Shown in pieces: positions 26,566 through 35,206 of a stretch of 64,000 nucleotides of DNA. Below the pieces are notes generated by a model, which was given only the letters and a program-made list of their open reading frames with translations, was not told where the DNA came from and searched no databases. The number at the start of each line of letters is the position of its first letter. The first letter of the stretch is position 1. The DNA is from Hasllibacter sp963833115. Lineage in GTDB: Bacteria > Pseudomonadota > Alphaproteobacteria > Rhodobacterales > Rhodobacteraceae. Both the position numbers and the translations under genes were made by a program. The stretch covers positions 868,001 to 932,000 of the forward strand of contig CAWHWS010000002.1 in assembly GCA_963833115.1 (NCBI GenBank), read 5' to 3'.

Positions 26566-27873
26566 ATGAAGAGATCCGCATTTCTCGCCGCCACCGCTCT
26601 GACGGCGCTGGGCGCCGGGGCCGCGCAGGCCGAGGATCTGACCCTCTGCTGGGCGGCCTGGGACCCGGCCAACGCGCTGGTCGAGCTCTCCAAGGACTTC
26701 GAGGCGAAGTCCGGCCACACGATGAGCTTCGAGTTCGTGCCCTGGCCCAATTTCGCGGACCGCATGCTCAACGAGCTCAACTCCGGCGGTCAGCTCTGCG
26801 ACCTGCTGATCGGGGACAGCCAGTGGATCGGCGGCGGCGCCGAGAGCGGGCACTACGTGAAGCTCAACGACTTCTTCGACGAGGCCGGCATCGCCATGTC
26901 CGACTTCGCGGACGCGACCGTCTACGCCTACTCGACCTGGCCCAAGGGCTCGGAGAACTACTACGCGCTTCCGGCGATGGGCGACGCGAACGGCTGGTTC
27001 TACCGCAAGGACTGGTTCGAGATGCCCGAGATCCAAGCCGCCTTCGAGGAGGAGTACGGCCGCCCTCTGGCCGAGCCCGAGACCCAGAAGGAGCTGCTGG
27101 AGATCGCGCAGTTCTTCCAGGAGCGCGAGATCGACGGCCAGACGCGCTACGGCGCGGCCATCTTCACCGAGCGCGGCTCCGAGGGGATCACGATGGGCGT
27201 GACCGGCGCGCTCTACCCCTGGGGGTTCAAGTACGAGAACACGCCGGGCAGCTACGACATGGAGGGCGCGGTGAACTCGCCCGAGGCGGTCGAGGCGCTC
27301 GAGTTCTACAAGGAGCTCTACCAGACCGCGACGCCGCCGGGCTACACCGACAGCTACATGGAGCAGGGGCTCGACGCGTTCAAATCGGGCCAGGTGGCGA
27401 TGGCGATGAACTGGTTCGCCTTCTTCCCCGGCCTCGCGGCCGATCCCGATCTGGAGGGCAAGGTCGACTTCTTCGTCAACCCGCCGCAGAACCAGGCAGG
27501 GTCCACGCTGGGCGGGCAGGGCATCAGCGTGGTGGCCTACTCGGACAAGCAGGACGCCGCGCTCGAGTACATCGAGTGGTTCGCCTCCCCCGAGGTGCAG
27601 CAGAAATGGTGGGAGCTCGGCGGCTACTCGGCGCGCAAGTCGGTGCTCGAAGCGGACGGGTTCGAGGAGAGCACGCCTTTCGCGGCCGACTTCCTCGTGG
27701 CGATGAACGACGTGCAGGACTTCTGGCAGGAGCCGGCCTACGCCGAGCTGCTCCTAGCGATGCAGAAGCGGATGCACGACTACATCGTGGCCGACCAGGG
27801 CACGGCGCAGGAGGCGCTCGACCTCTTGATCGAGGACTGGACGGAGACGTTCGAGGACGAAGGTAAGTTATGA
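26566..27873 (+). CDS. Sugar ABC transporter substrate-binding protein (family 1)
   Basis: 435 residues. Signal peptide MKRSAFLAATALTALGAGAAQA; a GGGAGGAC site lies 6-13 bases before the ATG at 26566. The mature fold is MalE/UgpB-like: LTLCWAAWDPANALVELSKDFE, LIGDSQWIGGGAESGHYVKL, GDANGWFYRKDWFE, GQVAMAMNWFAFFPGL and LEYIEWFASPEVQQKWW. It binds an unknown sugar or polyol in the periplasm for the permeases downstream. Its stop codon lies in a perfect hairpin (27868-27892). Confidence 0.9.
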   Translation: MKRSAFLAATALTALGAGAAQAEDLTLCWAAWDPANALVELSKDFEAKSGHTMSFEFVPWPNFADRMLNELNSGGQLCDLLIGDSQWIGGGAESGHYVKLNDFFDEAGIAMSDFADATVYAYSTWPKGSENYYALPAMGDANGWFYRKDWFEMPEIQAAFEEEYGRPLAEPETQKELLEIAQFFQEREIDGQTRYGAAIFTERGSEGITMGVTGALYPWGFKYENTPGSYDMEGAVNSPEAVEALEFYKELYQTATPPGYTDSYMEQGLDAFKSGQVAMAMNWFAFFPGLAADPDLEGKVDFFVNPPQNQAGSTLGGQGISVVAYSDKQDAALEYIEWFASPEVQQKWWELGGYSARKSVLEADGFEESTPFAADFLVAMNDVQDFWQEPAYAELLLAMQKRMHDYIVADQGTAQEALDLLIEDWTETFEDEGKL

Positions 27874-27972
27874 TCGCCTAGGGCGATCATAACCCCGGAC
27901 GCCGATCCGGGGCCTCCCACCACGACGCCCTGCCTCCGATCGGAGGCCGGGCCCACCGCCCGCGGGGCCCGG
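27868..27972. repeat. Cluster of four stem-loops between binding protein and permease genes
   Basis: Four inverted repeats follow one another. 27868-27892: perfect 11-bp arms TTATGATCGCC/GGCGATCATAA with a 3-nt loop, containing the binding-protein stop. 27893-27912: CCCCGGA/TCCGGGG, 6-nt loop. 27932-27947: perfect 16-bp palindrome GCCTCCGATCGGAGGC. 27947-27972: CCGGGCCC/GGGCCCGG. None is followed by a T-run. Such structures often protect the upstream mRNA and raise binding-protein level relative to membrane subunits. Confidence 0.85.
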
Positions 27973-28017
27973 GACCCGGGGCCGGGGCGGCCATCCGCAA
28001 GAGGCCGGCGCACGCGC

Positions 28018-28965
28018 ATGACCGACACGCCGATCACCCGCGCCGCCCGCGCGACGCCGACCTCCGTCGCGCGCCGGGTGCGGGGGCTGTCCGACCGGGC
28101 GATCGCCTGGCTCTTCGTCGGGCCGACGGTCGTGCTGCTGCTGGCGATCAACATCTTTCCGCTGATCTGGACGCTCTACCTGAGCTTCACCGACTTCCGC
28201 GCCAATCGACCCAACCGGGAGGTCGAGTGGGTCGGCCTGCGCAATTACGAGCGCATCCTGACCGATGGCGACATCTGGCTGACCATGCAGGCGACGGCGC
28301 ATTTCCTGGTGTGGACGATCGTACTGCAGGTGCTGATCGGCTTCACGCTGGCCTGGCTCATCAACCGGAAGTTCAAGGGCAACGACCTGTGGACGACGAT
28401 CATCGTGCTGCCGATGATGCTGTCGCCCGCGGTGGTCGGCAATTTCTGGACGTTCCTCTACCAGCCGCAGATCGGGCTCTTCAACTACGTGGTCTCCTTC
28501 TTCACCGGGATCGACCCGTCCAGCTTCTCGATGATCGGAAGCGTCGACCTCGCGCCGTGGTCGATCATCATCGTCGACACCTGGATGTGGACGCCGTTCG
28601 TGATGCTGATCTGCCTGGCGGGGCTGCGCTCGATCCCGGACTACATCTACGAGGCGGCCGAGATCGACCGGGCGTCCAAGCTGCGGCAATTCTTCACCCT
28701 GACGCTGCCGATGGTCCTTCCGTTCCTGATGCTGGCCGTCCTCTTCCGCGGGATCGAGAACTTCAAGATGTTCGACCTGGTGGTGCAGCTCACCGGGGGC
28801 GGGCCGGGCTCGGTGACGGAGCTGACCTCGATCAACCTCAAGCGCGAGGCGTTCGAGAAATGGCGCACGGGCTACGCCTCGGCCTACGCGATCATCCTGT
28901 TCGTGACGGTGTTCGGCCTCGCCTCGATCTACGTGAAGGCCCTCAACAAGGTGAAGGAGCGATGA
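28018..28965 (+). CDS. Sugar ABC transporter permease (MalF-like)
   Basis: 315 residues with six transmembrane segments, starting FVGPTVVLLLAINIFPLIWTLYLSF. The cytoplasmic EAA loop is present (YEAAEIDRASKLRQFFTLTLPMVLP). Second gene of the transporter operon, after the stem-loop cluster. ATG at 28018. Confidence 0.93.
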   Translation: MTDTPITRAARATPTSVARRVRGLSDRAIAWLFVGPTVVLLLAINIFPLIWTLYLSFTDFRANRPNREVEWVGLRNYERILTDGDIWLTMQATAHFLVWTIVLQVLIGFTLAWLINRKFKGNDLWTTIIVLPMMLSPAVVGNFWTFLYQPQIGLFNYVVSFFTGIDPSSFSMIGSVDLAPWSIIIVDTWMWTPFVMLICLAGLRSIPDYIYEAAEIDRASKLRQFFTLTLPMVLPFLMLAVLFRGIENFKMFDLVVQLTGGGPGSVTELTSINLKREAFEKWRTGYASAYAIILFVTVFGLASIYVKALNKVKER

Positions 28966-29162
28966 CCCGGCTCGGCGGGCAGCGTGCCCGGGCGCTCCGA
29001 TCCGGGCGGCGCGCCGTGGGATGGCGGCCCCGAGGGCCCCTCCCGCGCGTCTCGGCCTTCGGCCTCGGGCGCTTGGGCCGGGCCTCGTCGCTGCGCGACA
29101 TCGGCGGAGCCGCGGGGCGGGACGGCGCGGCCGTCCGGCTGGCGGCCCGGCCGGGGAGGGCG

Positions 29163-29198
29163 GGTGCCTCCGGCGGGGATACTTGCGTCAAGATGAGG
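29163..29198 (+). repeat. Rhodobacterales-type intergenic repeat element
   Basis: The segment reads ggtgcctccggcggggatac followed by ttgcgtcaagatga. I recall very similar intergenic strings (CCTCCGGCGGG..TATTTGG..CAAGATGAAG) scattered in many Rhodobacteraceae genomes. The rest of the 241-bp gap (28966-29206) is GC-rich, with inverted repeats such as GCCCGG/CCGGGC near 28987, and no supported gene. Confidence 0.5.
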
Positions 29199-29206
29199 GG
29201 GCGGGC

Positions 29207-30145
29207 GTGAGCTACTCCATCACCGAGCCGTCCTCCGGGCAGAAATGGATCGCGGGGGTGCTGGTGATCGGCTACGCGCTGATCACGATCCTGCCGCTGA
29301 TCTGGATCGTCACGACGGGGTTCAAGTCGCCCTCCGACGCCATCGCCTACCCACCCAAGGTGCTCTTCGAGCCGACGGTCGAGGGCTACGTCAACCTCTT
29401 CACCACCCGGACCCGGGTGACGCCGGACCAGCTCGCGGCGCTGCCGCCGCCGGAGGGGATCGCGGAGACCATCGTGCGGAGCCGCGACATGGTGATCGCG
29501 GGGCCGTCCCGCTACGGCGAGCGGTTCCTGAACTCGGTCATCATCGGGTTCGGCTCGACCTTCCTGTCGATCGTCCTCGGGACGATGGCGGCCTACGCGT
29601 TCAGCCGGTTCCGTGTGCCGCTGAAGGACGATCTGCTGTTCTTCATCCTCTCGACGCGGATGATGCCGCCGATCGCGGTGGCGATCCCGATCTTCCTGAT
29701 GTTCCGGCAACTGGGATTGTCGGACACGCATCTGGGGATGATCCTGCTCTACACGGCGGTGAACATCTCGCTGGCGGTGTGGCTGCTGAAGGGGTTCATC
29801 GACGAGATCCCGCGCGAGTACGAGGAGGCGGCGCTCATCGACGGCTACACGCGGTTCCAGGCGTTCACCAAGGTGGTGCTGCCCCAGGCCGCGACGGGCA
29901 TCGCGTCGACCGCGATCTTCTGCCTGATCTTCTCCTGGAACGAGTACGCGTTCGCGGTGCTGCTGACCTCCGGGACGGCGCAGACGGCGCCGCCCTTCAT
30001 CCCGACGATCATCGGGGTGGGCGGGCAGGACTGGCCGGCTGTGGCGGCGGGGGCCACGCTGTTCCTCCTGCCGGTGATGGTGTTCACGATCCTGCTGCGA
30101 AAGCACCTTCTGCGCGGGATCACCTTCGGCGCGGTCCGCAAGTGA
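29207..30145 (+). CDS. Sugar ABC transporter permease (MalG-like)
   Basis: 312 residues from a GTG at 29207. Six transmembrane segments and the EAA loop YEEAALIDGYTRFQAFTKVVLPQAATG. A long periplasmic insertion between helices one and two (residues 45-105) carries LPPPEGIAETIVRSRD. The GTG start lies right behind the intergenic repeat. Pairs with the MalF-like subunit in the membrane channel. Confidence 0.92.
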   Translation: MSYSITEPSSGQKWIAGVLVIGYALITILPLIWIVTTGFKSPSDAIAYPPKVLFEPTVEGYVNLFTTRTRVTPDQLAALPPPEGIAETIVRSRDMVIAGPSRYGERFLNSVIIGFGSTFLSIVLGTMAAYAFSRFRVPLKDDLLFFILSTRMMPPIAVAIPIFLMFRQLGLSDTHLGMILLYTAVNISLAVWLLKGFIDEIPREYEEAALIDGYTRFQAFTKVVLPQAATGIASTAIFCLIFSWNEYAFAVLLTSGTAQTAPPFIPTIIGVGGQDWPAVAAGATLFLLPVMVFTILLRKHLLRGITFGAVRK

Positions 30146-30336
30146 GGGGGTTCGCCGCCGGCCTCGCCGGGATGCGCCGCGGGCCCTGGGAGGCCGTGAT
30201 GAGCGTGCTCATCGGGCTGGGCGTCGTGATGCTGATGCAGCCCTTCGCGCTGGTGCTCTACAGCTACAGCTTCGTCGTCCTGCTCGTCGGCACGGTGGGG
30301 TTCATCGTCGTCTCGCATTTCCCGGAGGGCGAGTAG
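30142..30336 (+). CDS. Small two-helix membrane protein in sugar ABC operon
   Basis: 64 residues, GTG start overlapping the permease stop (GTGA) and stop immediately before the ATPase ATG. Two hydrophobic stretches (AVMSVLIGLGVVMLMQPF and LYSYSFVVLLVGTVGFIVVS) separated by a short turn. I do not know a function; tight coupling on both sides suggests an accessory subunit of this transporter. Confidence 0.75.
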   Translation: MRGFAAGLAGMRRGPWEAVMSVLIGLGVVMLMQPFALVLYSYSFVVLLVGTVGFIVVSHFPEGE

Positions 30337-31428
30337 ATGGCGCGGATCGAGATCGAGGACGTTCGCAAGGAGTTCGGCGACTTCACCGCCGTGCAGTCGA
30401 GCAGCTTCACCATCGAGGACGGGGAGTTCTTCATGCTGCTGGGCCCCTCGGGCTGCGGCAAGACGACGACGCTGCGCATGATCGCGGGGCTCGAGCTGCC
30501 CACCGCCGGGGCGATCCGCATCGACGGGGAGGACGTGGCCCAGCGGCCCGCGAGCCAACGCGACATCGCCTTCGTGTTCCAGATGTTCGCGCTCTACCCG
30601 CACATGACCGTGCGGGGGAACCTGTCCTATCCCCTGAAATCGCAGGGCATGGCGCGGGCGCAGGTGCGCGACAAGGTGGCGGAGGTCGCGGGCATCCTCG
30701 GGATCGAGGACATCCTCGACCGCCCGGTCGGCGGGCTCTCGGGCGGGGACCGGCAGCGCGTGGCGCTGGGGCGCGCGATCGTGCGCTCGCCGGCGGCATT
30801 CATGATGGACGAGCCGCTGGGCGCGCTCGACGCCGAGTTCCGAGAGCGCATGGCCGAGGAGCTGCGCGCCCTGCACGACCGGATGGGCGCCACGACCGTC
30901 TACGTGACGCACGATCAGCTCGAGGCGATGCAGATGGGCGACAAGATCGTGGTGATGAACCACGGCGTCGTGGAGCAGTTCGGCACGCCGCAGGACATCT
31001 ACGACTGGCCCGCCACGCTCTTCGTCGCGGACTTCATCGGCGACCCGCCGATGAACCCTCTCACGCTGCGCGGCGCCGTGGAGGCGGGGGCGACGGCCGC
31101 TCATCTCGGCGACGCGCGTATCGCGATCCCCGAGCAGCGCGAGGGGCGGTCCGGCGATCTGGTCCTGGGCGTGCGGCCCGAGCACGTGGCGCTGGACGAC
31201 GCGGCGCCCCTGCGCGGCGAGGTCACGGCGACCGAGTATCTCGGCACGACGCAGATCGTGACGCTGAGCACGGCCTACGGCACGGTCAAGGCGCGCGCGC
31301 CCGCCGCGACGGCGATCCGCACGGGCGCGCGCACCGGCCTGACGCTCGATCCGCGCACGATCACCCTCTTCGACCGGGCGGATGGCCGCGCGCTGCGCTC
31401 GGCGGCCAACGAGCGGGTGCTCGGCTGA
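30337..31428 (+). CDS. Sugar ABC transporter ATP-binding protein 1
   Basis: 363 residues of the MalK/UgpC type. Walker A GPSGCGKTTT, Q-loop FVFQMFALYPHMTV, signature LSGGDRQRVALGRA (GGD in place of GGQ), Walker B FMMDEPLGALD, switch His in VTHDQLEAM, and a C-terminal TOBE regulatory domain. The next gene encodes a second ATPase, so the transporter probably uses a heterodimer. Confidence 0.93.
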   Translation: MARIEIEDVRKEFGDFTAVQSSSFTIEDGEFFMLLGPSGCGKTTTLRMIAGLELPTAGAIRIDGEDVAQRPASQRDIAFVFQMFALYPHMTVRGNLSYPLKSQGMARAQVRDKVAEVAGILGIEDILDRPVGGLSGGDRQRVALGRAIVRSPAAFMMDEPLGALDAEFRERMAEELRALHDRMGATTVYVTHDQLEAMQMGDKIVVMNHGVVEQFGTPQDIYDWPATLFVADFIGDPPMNPLTLRGAVEAGATAAHLGDARIAIPEQREGRSGDLVLGVRPEHVALDDAAPLRGEVTATEYLGTTQIVTLSTAYGTVKARAPAATAIRTGARTGLTLDPRTITLFDRADGRALRSAANERVLG

Positions 31429-32432
31429 TGGCGGAGGTGGCGCTGCAGGGGCTCACCAGGCGCTACGGGCGCGACGTGGGGATCGAGGGCGTCGACCTGA
31501 CGGTGCCGGACGGCGCGTTCGTCGTGCTCCTCGGCCCCACGGGGGCGGGCAAGACGACGACGCTGCGCCTGATCGCCGGGCTGGACGCGCCCGACGCGGG
31601 GACGATCCGCATCGGCGGGCGCGACGTGGCCGGCGAGAGCCCCGCGCAGCGGGACGTGACGATGGTGTTCCAGCAATACAGCCTCTACCCGCACCTGACG
31701 GTGGCCGAGAACCTGGCCTTCCCGCTCCGCTCCCCGGTGATCGGCGCGGACGAGGAGACCATCCGCCGCCGGGTCGGCGAGGTGGCCGAGGTGCTGCGCA
31801 TCCCCCACAAGCTCGCCAACAAGGCGACCGAGCTCTCCGGCGGGGAGATGCAGCGCGTCTCCATCGGCCGGGCGCTGGTGCGCAGCCCGGCGGTGCACCT
31901 GATGGACGAGCCGCTCTCCTCGCTCGACGCCAAGCTGCGCTCGGACCTCCGGGTGGAGCTCAAGCGCATCCAGGAATCGCTCGGAGCGACCCTCCTCTAC
32001 GTGACGCACGACCAGATCGAGGCGATGACCATGGCCACCCATGTCGGCGTGCTCGACCACGGCCGGCTGGCGCAGTTCGGCACGCCGCGGGAGATCTACG
32101 CCGATCCGGCCAGCCTCTACGTCGCCGGGCGCCTGGGCCTGCCGCGGATCAACGCGCTGCCCGCGGGCACCTTCCCCGGGGCGCCGGCCGGGGCCGCGAC
32201 CATCGCCCTTCGCCCGGAGATGATCCGCCACGACCACGGCCCCGAAGGGCGCGTCACCCGCGTGGAGCGGCTCGGCGACCAGACCCGCGTTCACCTGACC
32301 CTGGGCGGGCACGAGCTCGTCACCCTCGCCGATCCGCATACCGACCTCGCCCCCGGCGCCGCGCTGCCCGTGCGCCCCGAGGGCGCGCTCTGGTTCGACG
32401 CGGACGGCCGCCGCATGAGAGGTACCGCATGA
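31428..32432 (+). CDS. Sugar ABC transporter ATP-binding protein 2
   Basis: 334 residues, MalK-like. Walker A GPTGAGKTTT, Q-loop VFQQYSLYPHLTV, signature LSGGEMQRVSIGRA, Walker B LMDEPLSSLDAK, VTHDQIEAM, and a shorter TOBE domain. Its ATG overlaps the last base of the first ATPase stop. Paired ATPase genes are seen in glycerol (GlpST) and some polyol importers of alphaproteobacteria. Confidence 0.92.
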   Translation: MAEVALQGLTRRYGRDVGIEGVDLTVPDGAFVVLLGPTGAGKTTTLRLIAGLDAPDAGTIRIGGRDVAGESPAQRDVTMVFQQYSLYPHLTVAENLAFPLRSPVIGADEETIRRRVGEVAEVLRIPHKLANKATELSGGEMQRVSIGRALVRSPAVHLMDEPLSSLDAKLRSDLRVELKRIQESLGATLLYVTHDQIEAMTMATHVGVLDHGRLAQFGTPREIYADPASLYVAGRLGLPRINALPAGTFPGAPAGAATIALRPEMIRHDHGPEGRVTRVERLGDQTRVHLTLGGHELVTLADPHTDLAPGAALPVRPEGALWFDADGRRMRGTA

Positions 32433-34051
32433 CAGCGCAAGCGCAGCTCACCAACGCCCGGGACGCCATCGTCACCGACGCCCTTTCCGCCCTCGTGCGC
32501 GTCACCCCCGGGATCAACTTGCTGGACGGGTTCCCGCACGTGCGCGTGGTGGTGCGCACCGATTTCGACGGCGGGCGCGTGGCGCTCGTCTCGGGCGGGG
32601 GCGCGGGGCACGAGCCGGCGCATGCGGGCTTCGTCGGGCCGGGGATGCTGGCCGCCACGGTCTGCGGCGACGTCTTCGCGAGCCCCTCGGTGGAGGCGGT
32701 GCTCGCCGGCATCCTCGCCATGACCGGGGAGGGGGGGTGCCTCCTGATCGTGAAGAACTACACCGGCGACAGGCTCAACTTCGGGCTTGCGGCCGAGCGC
32801 GCCCGCGCGATGGGCCGCGCGGTGGAGATGGTGGTCGTCGCCGACGACGTGGCCCTGCCGGACATCGCGCAGCCGCGCGGCGTGGCGGGCACCCTCTTCG
32901 TGCACAAGATCGCCGGCGCCATGGCCGAGGCCGGCGCCCCGCTGGCCGAGGTGGCGGCGGCCGCGCGCGAGGTCGCCGCCGCAGTGCGCACGATCGGCCT
33001 CTCGCTCACGAGCTGCCACGTGCCGGGCGTGGCCCTCGACGACCGCATCCCCAACGGCGAGGCCGAGCTCGGACTGGGCATCCACGGCGAGCCGGGCGCG
33101 ATGCGCATCGACCACGAGGACGCGGCCGGCGCGCTCGACCTGATGGCCGAGGCGCTCCTGCCGGAGATCGAGGGGGGCGCGCATGTCGTGATGGTCAACA
33201 ACCTCGGCGGCGCGACGGGGCTTGAGATGGCGATCTGCGCGGGCGAGCTCCTGCGCGGCCAGCTCTCGGATCGGGTCGCGCACGTTGTGGGGCCGGCGCC
33301 GATGATGACCGCGCTCGACATGCGGGGGCTGTCGCTCTCGTTCCTGCCGGTGCGGCCGGGCTGGGTGGAGGCGCTGGCCGCGCCGGTGCCGATGCCCGCC
33401 TGGCCCGGCTGCGTGTCGGTGCGCGATCCCGCTCCGAGGGAGATGCCCGAGGGCCTCGCGCCGCTCCGGTTCGAGGCCTCGTCCCATCCGGCGCGCGCGG
33501 CCCTCCTGACGGCGGGCTGCGAGGCGATGATCGCCGCCGCGCCCGATCTCGACGCGCTCGACGGGCGCACGGGCGACGGCGACACCGGCGCCACCCTCCG
33601 GGCCGCCGCGCGCGCCCTGATGGACGCGGCGCCGCGCCTGCCGATGGCCGACGAGGCGACCCTCCTGTGGGCCATCGGGCAGGAGCTCGGGCAGACGATG
33701 GGCGGCTCGTCGGGCGTGCTGCTGGCGATCTTCTTCTCCGCCGCGGGGGAAGCCGCGCAGGACGGCGCGCCGACGCCCCGCGCCCTGGAGGCCGGGCTCG
33801 CCCGGGTGATGGAGGTCGGGGGGGCGGCGCCGGGGGACCGGACCATGATCGACGCGCTCGCCCCGGCCCTGGCGGCGCTTCCGCGCGGGATGCCGGCCGC
33901 GGCGACCGCGGCGCGCGAGGGCGCGGACGCGACCGCGCGCATGGCGCGGGCCAAGGCGGGGCGCTCGGCCTATGTCGGGGCGAACGCGCTGCACGGCCAT
34001 GTCGACCCGGGGGCGGAGGCGGTCGCGCGGCTCTTCGCCGCCCTGGCGTGA
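32429..34051 (+). CDS. Two-domain dihydroxyacetone kinase-family protein (DhaK-DhaL fusion)
   Basis: 540 residues. The N-terminal DhaK domain has SGGGAGHEPAHAGFVGPGMLAATVCGDVFASPS and GLGIHGEPG, whose His is the residue that binds the ketose covalently. The C-terminal DhaL domain (from about residue 340) holds the nucleotide site DGRTGDGDTGATLRAA and GGSSGVLL. Fused enzymes of this type use ATP directly and phosphorylate dihydroxyacetone, or C4 ketoses such as erythrulose in some pathways. Last enzyme of the transport operon, ATGA overlap with the ATPase. Substrate specificity is inferred only. Confidence 0.88.
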   Translation: MTAQAQLTNARDAIVTDALSALVRVTPGINLLDGFPHVRVVVRTDFDGGRVALVSGGGAGHEPAHAGFVGPGMLAATVCGDVFASPSVEAVLAGILAMTGEGGCLLIVKNYTGDRLNFGLAAERARAMGRAVEMVVVADDVALPDIAQPRGVAGTLFVHKIAGAMAEAGAPLAEVAAAAREVAAAVRTIGLSLTSCHVPGVALDDRIPNGEAELGLGIHGEPGAMRIDHEDAAGALDLMAEALLPEIEGGAHVVMVNNLGGATGLEMAICAGELLRGQLSDRVAHVVGPAPMMTALDMRGLSLSFLPVRPGWVEALAAPVPMPAWPGCVSVRDPAPREMPEGLAPLRFEASSHPARAALLTAGCEAMIAAAPDLDALDGRTGDGDTGATLRAAARALMDAAPRLPMADEATLLWAIGQELGQTMGGSSGVLLAIFFSAAGEAAQDGAPTPRALEAGLARVMEVGGAAPGDRTMIDALAPALAALPRGMPAAATAAREGADATARMARAKAGRSAYVGANALHGHVDPGAEAVARLFAALA

Positions 34052-34959
34052 TCGTCTACGGGGACACCGCGTTCTCCGGGCACGCCGTCCCGGACGGGCA
34101 TCCCGAGCGCCCGGCGCGCATGGACGCGGTGCGCGAGGCGCTGCTCGACCTCGTGGTCGACCGGCGCGGCGCCCCCGAGGCGACAGACGCGCAGATCCTG
34201 GCCTGTCATCCGCGGGCGTACCTGGACCGTCTCGCCGCCGCCGCCCCGCCCGAAGGGCTCGCCCCGCTCGATGCCGACACCTGGCTCTCGCCCGGCTCGC
34301 TCGACGCCGCGCGCCGGGCGGCGGGGGCGGCCTGCGCGGCGGTGGACGCCACCCTCGCGGGCGGGGCCGCCTTCGTCGCCGCGCGCCCGCCGGGGCACCA
34401 CGCGGAGACGGCGACCCCGATGGGGTTCTGCCTTCTGGGCACCGCCGCCATCGCCGCGCGCCACGCGATGGACGCGCACGGCCTCGCCCGCGTGGCGGTG
34501 GTCGACTTCGACGTGCATCACGGCAACGGCACGCAGGACCTCCTCGGCGCGGAGCCGCGCGCCATGCTCGCCAACTCGTTCCAGTCGCCGCTCTGGCCCG
34601 GCACGGGCGGGCCCGGCGAGCGCGGCGCGGCCGGGCAGGTCGTGAGCCGCACGCTGCCCCCCGGCGCGGACGGCGCCGCGTTCCGCGCCCTGTGGGAGCG
34701 CGACCTGCTGCCCGCGCTGGACGGGTTCGCGCCGGATCTGGTGATCGTCTCGGCCGGGTTCGACGCCCACGCGGACGACCCCCTGGCGCAGCTCGAGCTT
34801 CACGAGGACGACTTCGCCTGGATCACCGCGCGGCTGGTGGAGCTGGCCGGCGCCCACGCCTCCGGCCGTCTGGTCTCCTGCCTCGAGGGGGGGTATGACC
34901 TGCCCTCGCTCGGCCGGTCGGTCCGGGCGCACGTCGGCGCGCTGGAGGGCGGGGCATGA
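34048..34959 (+). CDS. Histone deacetylase-family hydrolase
   Basis: 303 residues. Zn-dependent amidohydrolase of the arginase/deacetylase fold. Signature residues: RPPGHHAETATPMGFCLLG with the catalytic His pair, VDFDVHHGNGTQ with Asp/His zinc ligands, SAGFDAHADDPL with the third zinc Asp and CLEGGYDL near the end. Bacterial members deacetylate acetylpolyamines or other small acetyl amides. GTG start overlaps the kinase stop, so it may share that transcript, but in Rhodobacterales it usually heads the xseB-ispA-dxs set. Confidence 0.9.
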   Translation: MIVYGDTAFSGHAVPDGHPERPARMDAVREALLDLVVDRRGAPEATDAQILACHPRAYLDRLAAAAPPEGLAPLDADTWLSPGSLDAARRAAGAACAAVDATLAGGAAFVAARPPGHHAETATPMGFCLLGTAAIAARHAMDAHGLARVAVVDFDVHHGNGTQDLLGAEPRAMLANSFQSPLWPGTGGPGERGAAGQVVSRTLPPGADGAAFRALWERDLLPALDGFAPDLVIVSAGFDAHADDPLAQLELHEDDFAWITARLVELAGAHASGRLVSCLEGGYDLPSLGRSVRAHVGALEGGA

Positions 34960-35201
34960 GCGACAAGCCGGTCGATCCCGCGAAGCTCAGCTTCGAGGAC
35001 GCGCTGCGCGAGCTGGAGGGCATCGTCGACACGCTCGACCGCGGCGAGGCGACGCTGGACCAGTCCATCGCCCTCTACGAGCGCGGCGCCAAGCTGCGCG
35101 CGCGCTGCGAGGCCGAGCTCGCCCGCGCCGAGGAGAAGGTGGCCCAGATCGTGCAGGGCGAGGACGGGCGCCCCGCCGGCACGGCGCCGCTGGGATCCTG
35201 A
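34956..35201 (+). CDS. xseB: Exodeoxyribonuclease VII small subunit
   Basis: 81 residues. The XseB pattern is complete: LSFEDALRELEGIVDTLDRGEATLDQSIALYERGAKLRARCEAEL. It binds the XseA large subunit, encoded elsewhere, to make the single-strand exonuclease. ATGA overlap with the deacetylase-like gene and five bases before the ispA start. Confidence 0.95.
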   Translation: MSDKPVDPAKLSFEDALRELEGIVDTLDRGEATLDQSIALYERGAKLRARCEAELARAEEKVAQIVQGEDGRPAGTAPLGS

Positions 35202-35206
35202 CCCGG

